From positions 1 to 64,000 of the forward strand of contig JARBJD010000171.1 of NCBI GenBank assembly GCA_033064195.1: a DNA stretch of 64,000 bases, read 5' to 3'. Positions within the stretch are counted from its first letter, which is position 1. Each line of letters opens with the position of its first letter. The DNA comes from Blattamonas nauphoetae (taxonomy: Eukaryota; Preaxostyla; Oxymonadida). The translations under genes were made by a program, and so were the position numbers. Under the pieces are notes generated by a model. It ran no database searches, had not been told where the DNA came from, and was given only the letters and a program-made list of their open reading frames with translations. This document shows, piece after piece, positions 45,006 through 54,147 of this stretch.

Positions 45006-46656
45006 TCACGCCCAAATGAAACCCATTCTGCCGTTTAATTCATCATTTCCCGTCAACATTTGTCTCAATTCAATTCGTAAATAATCTGTTTTGGTTCCGA
45101 AATTGTGTGCGTTCAAAGATTCTTGGCAAGAAGACAAGTGAGAGGAGAATGAACCAATCTTCTGGATGGTATTCAGATTGCTCTCCGAGAGAAAAAGGAA
45201 ACAATCAATCCCAGGAGTGGTAAAAATAGAGTGACACAAGAAAACAATCGAGAAGTTAAGGAGTCCTGCACCGACTTGTCCGATTGTTTTTGCCATCCTT
45301 GACTGGCGATGACGGTTGAGATCCACCGTCTCATGAGTCGAACAGCACACCTGTGAGTCGGTGAGTGTTCCGAGAGCGTCTGTTTCGAGAGAAACAGTGT
45401 GTGTGATGGGAGGGTGTGAGTGATCTGTCCGGACATTTATCCAGTTTTCATTCTTTCGAGAATCCACATCAACAGCGGCAGAAAGTGAAAAGGCCAGATC
45501 ATCTGACTGTTCAATCGGTCCACTTCGATCGGCCAGGATGCGAACACTGTCGACTTCACGATTCCATCCACACCCCAACCCACTCGACTCGACGAGAGGA
45601 AACGCGACAGCAAAGACAGAAGCACAGAATACGCTCTGACGACATTAGCACCCAACGACCTCCACAACACCACATCGTCTTCATCCGTCGACGTTCAATG
45701 TTGGGTGTGTCATGTTCGGGATTGGTGGGAGAGGGAGGAGCTGGTCTGCCACACCCACATCGCATCCAGCGACGCAGTCACAACGCGACATTCCTCGAAA
45801 GCTGGCTGGAGCACGCCATCGACTCAGATCGACGAGACAGGAGCCTTCCTTCGATCCAATTGCCGTCGAACACGAACTTGATCCGAACGCGAAAATGAGG
45901 AGTCGGGAAGTGGTTTGATATCTTCCGATGGAGTGCCTGATCTCTGAACGACGAGATTAAACCGAACACGAGACAGAGACATTCACGGTCAGTGATAGTG
46001 TGGCCGGTGCAGCATTCACCGTTGGGGATGGAGAGACAACTCGGGCGAGGTGTGGCGGTGATGGGATGGCAGTGCTGTTGAATGTCTTCGACAGATTCCA
46101 GTTCTCCTCCAAACACCACGTCGTGCCCAAGATCTGTTTTCGAGCAGCAGTCACTGAAGATCACACTTTCGAGCTGGGTGAGTGGCATATCTCTGAAGGA
46201 CAACACGCGTTCTCCAATCTGCGTGACCTTTCACTGACACTTTAAACGATCTTTTCGCAAGTGTTCGCGCTTTGAGAGAGAAGAAAGCGTCGAACTCAGA
46301 GTTTCCACCTTCGCAAGCCGCTCGCACAATTCGCGGTGGATTTGGAGTGGCGAGGACAGCACTGTTGGTGTCGACGATCGATTCTTTCTTTTCAAAAGCG
46401 ACAACGGAATAGTTTCCTTCGTATTGTCGCAGTTCCCATTCTCCGAAATGGAGTTCGCATTCCATCGATATTGAATCAGAAGAGAAGTCGAACGAGATCA
46501 TTCAGTGACTGCTGCTCGAAAAGAAACCGTGGCCACGACGTGGTGTTTGGATGAGATCGGATTTTGATCATTCCGATGCCATCGTTCACTACGATTCCAC
46601 GTCGACAAGACCAAATGCCGTCATCGAAGATCGAAGACGAAAGGGCCGTTCTCAAC
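45006..46656. pseudogene. Decayed coding region with an internal inverted repeat
   Basis: Short protein-like pieces in several frames on both strands, none joining well. The plus-strand piece at about 46093-46162 (SSKHHVVPKICFRAAVTE) is repeated, inverted, at 46493-46556 (SSKHHVVATVSFRAAVTE), so two copies of the same coding segment face each other. A minus-strand piece (46501-46151, CELHFGEWELRQYEG) and one with a membrane-helix-like stretch (near 45240) are also present. Probably remnants of repeat-protein genes related to those at 20993 and 34757; unproven. Confidence 0.45.
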
Positions 46657-47424
46657 TCACAAGCTTAGTGCAAAAGTGAGACAGATCGCTTCTCCGAGAC
46701 CACACAATCCACGGAATGGTCGAGTCTTGAGAAGTCCAAAGTTGGTGTCTCGGCGAGCTATTGTCGAACATGGAACGGCAGCTGTGCAGAATGTGGAAGA
46801 TGCATTCAGAGCGAGGCGAGTCCCCGTCGAACTCAGTCCGACGCAGTAGCTCGTGTTGTTGACGATTGACGAAGTGAACAGACTCGATTCAATTTTTCTT
46901 GACAATTCGATGGTGTCACGTGGATGAATGGGCGAGGAGAGGGCGAGGAGAGGGTCTGTTCCGAGTGGGAAGTGTTGGGAAGTGGAAGAGAGCATTGCCG
47001 ACGACTGAGATCGTGCTCTCGATGGGGACGATTGAAGCTTCTGGAATGCCGAAAGATGCGATGTTGGTTGAATGCTGATGCGTGATCGACGGAAACCACC
47101 AGTCAAGACGAGAATTGTTCTGCTGTGACCCATCCGACGAAGCGACAACAGCGAGGGAGAGCGCGAGTGGAACGGTGTGTGCGAGGTGTGGCACGACATC
47201 GGCGAGCTGGCCAACGAATTCCCGAAATATCCAAAACCAGGCTCGCCGCGCTGACTGCGAGGCACAGCAGGAGAGGACGGGTCGAGCGGGAACAAAGGCG
47301 AGAGCGAGAGAGTGAAGTTCACATTGTCCGAACACGACCGCGGCGACTCCACTCCCAAAATGTGCACAAAGTCCAGTGGTTCTTCCCTCCCCTTCCATCG
47401 CCTGTTCCTTTCATGCCCCATCCC

Positions 47425-50400
47425 CAGGCTTCTGATTTGATCCCAGTGATCCCAGTCGGATCTGATCCCAGTTAATTTCTGCAATACCATTTCGTTTCTT
47501 TTCACTATTTTCCTTCTTGAAATATATGATATCTGAATAGAAAACCGAGATGAAATGAAAATGTTCATTAGATCGAACAATAACATGAGTCTTTTTGTGA
47601 CTCACAATTATGGCGTATATGATGTAAATTTCCGAGTTTCTGAATGTCATCCGAAGAATAAACAGTGAATAATTCTTGGATTTGCACATAAAATTGATGA
47701 TATGTCCAAAACAATTGAGATGAGAGTGAAATCCAAATTTATGGTTAAGACCGGATGAACTGCTTCAGAAGGAATGAGCTCGATTCTGGGAGATGGGGAT
47801 GGCGAATAGGGAGTGCGAGTTTGTAAAATTGAAAGTGAGAACAGCCGAGAGATCCCCACTTCGTGGATGTGCAACGCCGCTTGGATCGACGCCGTCAGAA
47901 CCATCGCAGAGCAGAGGAATACGAACAGTGACGAGAGCACAGCGCGGAAGGGGTCGGTGGGCGAGTGGTGGGGAGTGAGTGAGTGAGGAGAACGGGGAGG
48001 ACGAGGGGGCGGCGAGGCGCGGTTTTGTTTGTGACGAATCGAGATCTCAGTATTGTGATTAGCGGTTGGTTTTGGGAGGAGAAGGCAGGGGCGGTCGAGA
48101 GAGGACGGACAACCGTGGCATCGTGTCGTTCAACTTCGGGAAGGTCAGTTTTGGGATTGTTTTTTCCATCCTTCCCAAGATGCGATGAGACTTCATCTGT
48201 TCGGTTTGAATTTGATGCTTAAAACAGTATGTCTTCCTCTGCATCATCTAAAGTCTATTCTGATATTCTTTTTCCTCTAATACCTCGCGATTTCCTAACG
48301 GTCAGTCGAGTGTGGAGAATGGTCTTCCCCGATCTGCCTGTCTCTCGTTTGTATTCTGGGTACTCTTCTGAAAGCAAGAAGATCCGGTGCCGCTCCAAAA
48401 TCTGTCGCCTCTCAAGCATTTTTCCAAGCGAGCGAGGAATTGCTACAGTAGTTGGACAATTTTGATAATTTGGAAACTTTGGTGATCCCATGCGCGTTCT
48501 GAAGCCGATTGGGCATGGGTTCGGTATGTAGGGCCTGGTTCGGAACGTAGGGCACAGGTTCGGTATGTAGGGTCTGGTTCGGTATGTAGGGCACGGAGAT
48601 GATGTGAGACGAATTGAGTTTTCAAGGGTAGTGACGATGATATTGTGGTCTGGTTTTGTTCTTTGACTCTGATCTGGTGCAATTCTCTTCTTTCTCAACA
48701 AAAAGGTGAGAGAAACAAATGAATGAAGAGTGAAATGGAAAATATATGAAAATCCACATCAAAGTGGTCGAGATTTTTCTGTCCAGTGCTGACAACATCT
48801 CCTTGATTGTTAGATCTGTCAACTTTCAGGTCAACTCGCTTTTGAGTTTCTAGTCGTCAAACTGAATCATGAAACGGATAATCCAGTTTAGATGAGAACA
48901 ATAAGTGAAATTGAGAAAGATAATATGAAATTGAGTCAGATCCACTGCCAGATCTGTCCTTCCAAGAAAAGGCCTCAATTCTCCTTCGAGTATGGTGTAC
49001 TTCTCTTTTTAATATATTACGTTCCCTTTAAACTCACATGTTAGTTGTGATATTTCAATGATTCACATGATGAGATGAAAATGAGAAAGAAAACGTCAAT
49101 TCTGACCCATCACACAATTGTGTCGGTTTCATTTCTTAACAATCAAATTTCAATTTATCATGTCTCCTTCTACCTTTAAATCATCAATTGAATGTGATTG
49201 TTTGACGGTAGTTGTTCATATCTTATCATAGAAACAGAAAAGCGACAAACTTTGAATGTGTAGGTTGATCCTCTGTTCCATCGAGTTGAACTCATGATCG
49301 CATAAAATTCTCAGATAGTGTGTAACTTCTCGGTATTCACTGTATCGTGATATTTCTGCATTTTAGACTGCCAAACTTAGCTTGAAAAACCAGAAAGACC
49401 TACGTTCCGAACCAGGCCCTACGTTCCGAACCCATGCCGCCGATTGATGTCCATTCTCAACAGCAACTTCCTTCCACAAAGTCGAGTCCTCCCATCCACC
49501 AACTACTTCCCATCTCGTCATCAGCACGCTCTATCCAACAAACATCTGATTGAGGGACCAATTCGGTAGGTCTGACAGTCCAACACATATTCCGGCGTGG
49601 GATCAACAGCTGATGGTCTGTCGTTCTCACAGAGAACTCTCAACATCGCGACGAATGGAAGGATCGTACTGTGACATGACATGATTTGGAGCTGGAGAAA
49701 AGGTTCGCATTTTGTTTGTCTTTTTTCCGGCATTTTCCAATTTCCCAAAATTGTCCAACAATTGTATGATCGGTGTTTTTTTGCGAGCCTAGTGCACTCA
49801 ACGCGGGAAAAAGTGTCAATGCTTACAATTGGTCCTTTCTTCCATATTGCAGCATCACAAGTATCTATGACAGAATCTGCGCTGAGTTCGAAAGCAAGTC
49901 CATATGTTCTTCTAGCTGAGGTGGGGCTGCCGGACGATCCGTTGGCGAGTGAGGAGATGCTGGCGATGGAGAGCTAGAACGAGAATGTGTTTGGAGTTAG
50001 TGTGGGCGATCTGTGAGAGGAGAGAGTGGATTTGTTGATTCGGTTGTGTGTGTGATCGACTAGTTGAGAAGAATGTGGAACGAGAAGAATAGGACGAATC
50101 AGAAGCCAATTGAAGAGTTCGTCGAGCTGTGTGTGCATGTGACTTTGAATTGTGTGGAGAAGACAAATCGGTCACTTCCCTTGACTTTTCTTCACTCTTC
50201 TTCTCTTGTTAACTCCTGTTCTCAACACCATTCTCCTTTAGAATCATGATTTCGGGTAAAAGACTCGAAAATCAGCAAAAGACAGGTCTTTGTGAGAAAG
50301 AGGAAAATCGAGTTTGCAATTGAATGAGGAAAATCTCGAAACTCCTATTTAAGAAAGTGATGTCAGTCAAAAAATGGGGACTGGGATCGATTGATCCCAG

Positions 50401-50435
50401 TTTTACCTGTTTTGATCCCACCACTCAAAAGCCTG
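47425..50435 (+). mobile_element. Non-autonomous hAT element, copy II, 3,011 bp, with nested element
   Basis: Ends CAGGCTTCTGATTTGATCCC and ACTCAAAAGCCTG; perfect 8-bp duplication CCCATCCC at 47417-47424 and 50436-50443. The left 670 bp and right 250 bp match copy I (6158-7819), including GGGACTGGGATC-ATTGATCCCAG near the right end. The interior differs from copy I: it has an ORF of 78 residues (48229-48465, DILFPLIPRDFLTVSRVWR, slightly F-box-like) and a second transposon (48512-49439). No transposase. The remaining interior (49448-50180) shows no clear gene. Confidence 0.93.
48512..49439. mobile_element. GGCATGGGTTCGG transposon, copy 1, 928 bp, nested
   Basis: Starts GGCATGGGTTCGGTATGTAG, ends CTACGTTCCGAACCCATGCC; perfect 8-bp duplication GCCGATTG at 48504-48511 and 49440-49447. 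Four tandem units of GGTTCGGWAYGTAGGGY sit at the left end and two inverted ones at the right, likely transposase-binding repeats. Homologous along its length to 54207-55131. No ORF of note. Inserted into hAT copy II, hence younger than it. Confidence 0.93.
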
Positions 50436-50678
50436 CCCATCCCATTTTCGTCCACACCAGATTCGTCGACGGGAGAACACGACTCCAGGTTCAGCATCAG
50501 AGGCTGTGTGGGGCGAGGCTGGTGTGGTTGGATCGGGTGGAGACAGTGGACAGGTGCCTGCATTGCTGCGTCATCCTCGTCGGGTGATCGCTGCGTCTGC
50601 TCAGTCTGCCGAAGAGGAGACCCTGCGAACGAGGGCGACGAGAAGAACGACGACGAAGGGTTGGAGTGCATCGACGGC

Positions 50679-52193
50679 TCATTCGACAGTTCGTTCGCCT
50701 TCCCAGCACATGTACTCTTTATGCCTCACTCGCATCCCAACCAACGTCACCACACATGACACTCCGTCTCCTGTCAGCTTCTCCTTGTCCTCCGAGTTCG
50801 CCTTCTCTTTAATTTTCACGCTCGCCTCGTCAGGTCGAAGAAAAGCAAATGGAGGCGAGAGTGTCGGATTGGGTGAGTTGAGGGAGGAGGGTCGTGTGTC
50901 GTCCTCGTCGTGATTCGCTCTGAACTGCAACACCTGAATTGTCTCTTCCTTCTTTTCCTCACCACAAGCCAGTCCTGTCCCTGACAAAAGAGCAACTTCT
51001 TGGTCCATCCTGTCCTGTAAAGTGTGCGTTGAAGACTTTATGGACCTCGCTGCGACTGTTCTCGCTCTCTTCTTTCTTTCTCTTTGTCGTTCAATTGTTT
51101 CCTTCGCTTCTCGTTCTTTTCTTTCCCTCTCTTCTTGTTCTATTCTTTCCTTCTCTTCTCGTTCCCGTCTCCTAACTTCTTCCATTTTCTTCTGTTCCTC
51201 CATCGCCATTTTCTCGGCTTCCATATCACCCATATGGGTGAGAATTTTTGATGTCATAAAAAAGTTCGATTTCATATTTTGGAATCTCGTCTAATCACAC
51301 CGCAGAGATAGTCATTGTCCATTCTCAATGATTCGTTGGAGACACCATTCAACATCCTTCTCGTGTAACCAGACCAGATACTGGCACGAGGGACTAGCCT
51401 CGTTTTTTGATTCGAGTCCTCGAACTTTTTTATGATGTCAAAAAGTCTGACCCATATGCTTATTCTGAACATGCTCCTCCATCTGATCAATCTCCACAGC
51501 CACCCCACAATACTGACATGTCATCGTCACTTTCTCCTCCTTTTTTGCTGCCTTCCGTCGAAAACGGTTCTGAGCTGGCTGTTGTTGGAGTTGAGATGGT
51601 TCTGTGACGAGTTCGAACGATGGAGAGGATGTTTGTGGAAGTGGTTCTGGTGCAGGGTCAGATAGAGGTGGAAGGTCCCAGTTAACTCCTGATGGGAGGG
51701 GTTGCGTTGGTTCGAGTCCTTCTTCTGTCATGTATTCCATTGGCGTGACGTATTGGGGGAGAGAGATAGCTGGTGGAGTGGACTGACGTGGGGCTTCTTG
51801 CGTGTCGACTGGACTCTGATCACGTTCTGGCCATTTCTGATTGTCATCCACCGTCTGTTTACCTGTCCCGTGTCCATTTTCGTCTTGTCCCGTTGTGTCC
51901 CGCTCTTGGCGTCTGGTGAATTGATTGGTGGAACTGTTTTGTGGAACTGTTGATAGTTTCCGCGTCGGTGTCGTATTCTGGCGATTTGTGGTCCTGACGG
52001 ACGATATAGTTGGCTCTGGACGTCTGTTTGTTGTTTGGTGAAGAAGGGTGTTGTTCGTTGGAGTTGGTGTCGTCATTGGGGGTGGGACATTCCAGCCTGA
52101 ACCAGCTACACGATCGTCATTTCTCATCTCAACAGAAGTTGACGCCTGGTTGATCTTTTGTGTCTCTAGACCATGCACTGGCACCGTTGAGTG
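50679..52193 (-). CDS. Zinc-finger and coiled-coil region, split by a MITE
   Basis: Minus-strand ORF from about 52193, downstream of kinase-like exons. Order: Thr/Pro/Gln-rich linker (52190-51560), a C2H2-type finger (CQYCGVAVEIDQMEEHVQNKH, near 51500), then after the 216-bp MITE a long charged coiled coil (MEAEKMAMEEQKKMEEVRRR onward, 51236-51060), a short acidic region and a TGA at 50679. Without the MITE and one CATATG the text is VQNKHMGDMEAEK in frame. Probably the C-terminal half of the kinase-like gene upstream; one junction near 52190 is not resolved. Confidence 0.55.
51237..51452. mobile_element. Short TIR MITE, 216 bp
   Basis: Ends GGTGAGAATTTTTGATGTCA and TGATGTCAAAAAGTCTGACC are near-complements for about 35 bp, extending into TAAAAAAGTTCGA. 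Flanked by CATATG on both sides (51231-51236, 51453-51458); the duplication could equally be TA with TGGGTSAG ends, since the flank is ambiguous. In-frame coding sequence lies directly on both sides. Confidence 0.82.
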
Positions 52194-53575
52194 GTGTTGA
52201 GGATTGTAAGCTCCAGTTTTGAGTTGAATGAACTCCACCCATGGAAGGAGGAGAGCGTTGGGGTTGATGCAGGGGAGTGAGCAGTATAGTAAGGATGTTT
52301 CAAGAGTTGATGTCCAAGGGTGTCGATGCGATCTGCTGGATTTTGTGCGAACAGTCTGTGGAGGATGTAACTGAGATGTGGGGAACTGTCGAAGAGTGGA
52401 GAGAAATGAAACATGTGTAGTGCAAGCATGGACGCTGTCTTGAAGGGGTGTCTGGAAATGCACGAATAGGGCGGTTAGTGAAGAAACAAACTCTCCTGTC
52501 AACATCTCGTAGAATATGCATTTTTCAATCTGAACATCCAGTATGTGGCTGTAAGGATCTTCATCTAAGTCTTCAGGGGACAATTTGTGGGAAAAACGTG
52601 GATAAGACCCAGATGCTGGAGGACTAAGAAAAGATGAGAGAAATTGAAAGAATAAGGAAACAATCGAGCATCATACCATGTCGAGAGGTGTCCTAATCAA
52701 ATGGAAAGAGGAGGATCACGAAAGATACGGGATACACACCCCCAGACTGAGTGAGCTGTCATGAAGAAGGATCCGCCTTCTCCAATTCTTGTGAGGAGAC
52801 CGAAATCCGAAATAACTCGCCGAAAAGTTTGACTTCGTGGAATGTAAGCCGGCAGAAGATTGTCCGGTTTGAAATCTCTTCAAATGAGTAAATGGGACAG
52901 CGAGAAAAAAGGTGAGGCTGCGTCCGAATGAAATACAGATTGGTTAATCCATATTGATGAAGATCTGCCAGATAAGACACTTGTTCAAGTCAGGAAATCA
53001 GAAAGAAGGGGAGTGGATATTGTTTGGACGAGAGATGAACGAATGAATGAACTGGCAGAAGTAGCACGTAAAGCACTCGTTTCGCAAGGTCTTGTGGTAC
53101 TCCTTCGTTCTGATTTGCTTTGATAATCTCAGATAGGTTCTGTGAATCCATGGTTAGATCAGGAAATAGAGAAGTTGATGATGAGAACTGACAAACTCCT
53201 TGATCTACATATTCAAGAAACAAAGCATGTTTGGCTCCTTGAATAGTCCTCAGAAAAGAATGAACTCCCAGGAGAAAAGAGTTTGTGGTCCTGAAATCGG
53301 GAAGAGAAGACAGGGAGAAGTGTCCGAAAATCGTTGAGGGAGAGAACAGAGTATAGAAGAACATAAACTATTAATTTCAGAAACTGATGTCTTTTTAGAG
53401 CACACTTGCAGGTCTGGATGATTGTTACGGTGTGACACCCTGCGCGGGCGACCGTAGAAGTGTTGATGATTTCTGAAGCAAGGTATCTCCCTTCAGGAAC
53501 AACAATGGACACTCTAAAGCAAATGAGTGAACATGAAAGAGACATACCGTACATATTCTCCTTGTACATTCTCAA
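52166..53575 (-). CDS. Divergent protein kinase-like domain, several exons
   Basis: Pieces in coding order: EGRYLASEIINTSTVARAG (near 53480), a likely beta3-helix C region; AKHALFLEYVDQG (53200), hinge-like; NLSEIIKANQNEGVPQDLAKR (53100); LADLHQYGLTNL joined over a 73-bp intron to DFKPDNLLPAYIP, a catalytic loop with NLD for HRD; ISDFGLLTRIG (DFG); SHKLSPEDLDEDPYSHILD (APE-like SPED) and IEKCIFYEMLTGE joined over about 40 bp to HPFKTASMLALHMFHF; LFAQNPADRIDTLGHQLLKHPYY. Lys/Asp/Asn of the loop and DFG are kept. One join (near 53060) would not fit any GT-AG pair in frame, so the gene may be damaged. Likely N-terminal part of the zinc-finger gene that follows. Confidence 0.6.
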
Positions 53576-54147
53576 TAAGGATACGAGTTTGGTAGAAATG
53601 AAATCGGTGAAAAGAACGACAGACCCAAGGGGGAATACTCCTTTTACAAAGTAAAAATGAACGAAAGATCACACACCGTACATCCGCAAGCCACAAGAAA
53701 GCTGATGTCTGTCACTGATTCATGCAGTAGTCATGGGAAAGTGAGAATATGCCGCATTGAGACCCTATGACGTTTCAAAAGGGAGTGAATGCAAGAAATA
53801 ACAGGTGGTGTTGTTGGAACAAGATGAGCAACACATAATGAAATGACAGTTACATGTGATAACCCGAAAAGTTTGTTGCGGGTTTTGATCTTTCTTCTTC
53901 AACTGCAAACACAATGCAAGCACCTGCTCTGGAGATGGGTTCCTCCTGGACGATTCTTTGTGATGGTGTATTGTTGAAACCAGACAATTTGCTAGAAGTA
54001 GATGGAAACAAAGTCAAAAAAGTGATTGTAGTGATGATAGAAGAACAAAGTAACAGAGTTCAAGACCCAGCGGGTGGGAAGTATTGAAGTGTCAGTATGC
54101 GAAATTCTCCGAACCTGAGTTGTTGCGAAATGAGGACAAGAAGTGAT
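53576..54147. other. Gene-free stretch between two minus-strand kinase genes
   Basis: AT-rich with only short ORFs; should hold the 5' part of the kinase-like gene and the 3' flank of the paralogue. Nothing distinct seen. Confidence 0.4.

Larger units (their letters stand above)
46657..50671 (-). pseudogene. Unrecognised gene split by a 3-kb hAT element
   Basis: Coding parts 50671-50436 and 47424-46657 are separated by hAT copy II. Leaving out the element and one duplication (3,019 bp) joins DESGVDENGM to GHERNRRWKGREEP in one frame. Upstream part: Ser/Pro/Gln-rich. Downstream part: FVHILGVESPRSCSDNVNFT, then a region where a second frame (FREFVGQLADVVPHLAHTV, near 47200) looks equally protein-like, so a further frameshift is likely. 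It follows directly after the zinc-finger/coiled-coil ORF at 50679-52193, and may be its 3' continuation, but the frame differs by one and no junction was found. Confidence 0.45.

Noticed and set aside
48512-48600. CRISPR-like array (regular GGTTCGG repeats)
   Set aside because: Only four short units with tiny spacers, located at a transposon end; repeated at both ends of two elements, so these are subterminal repeats.
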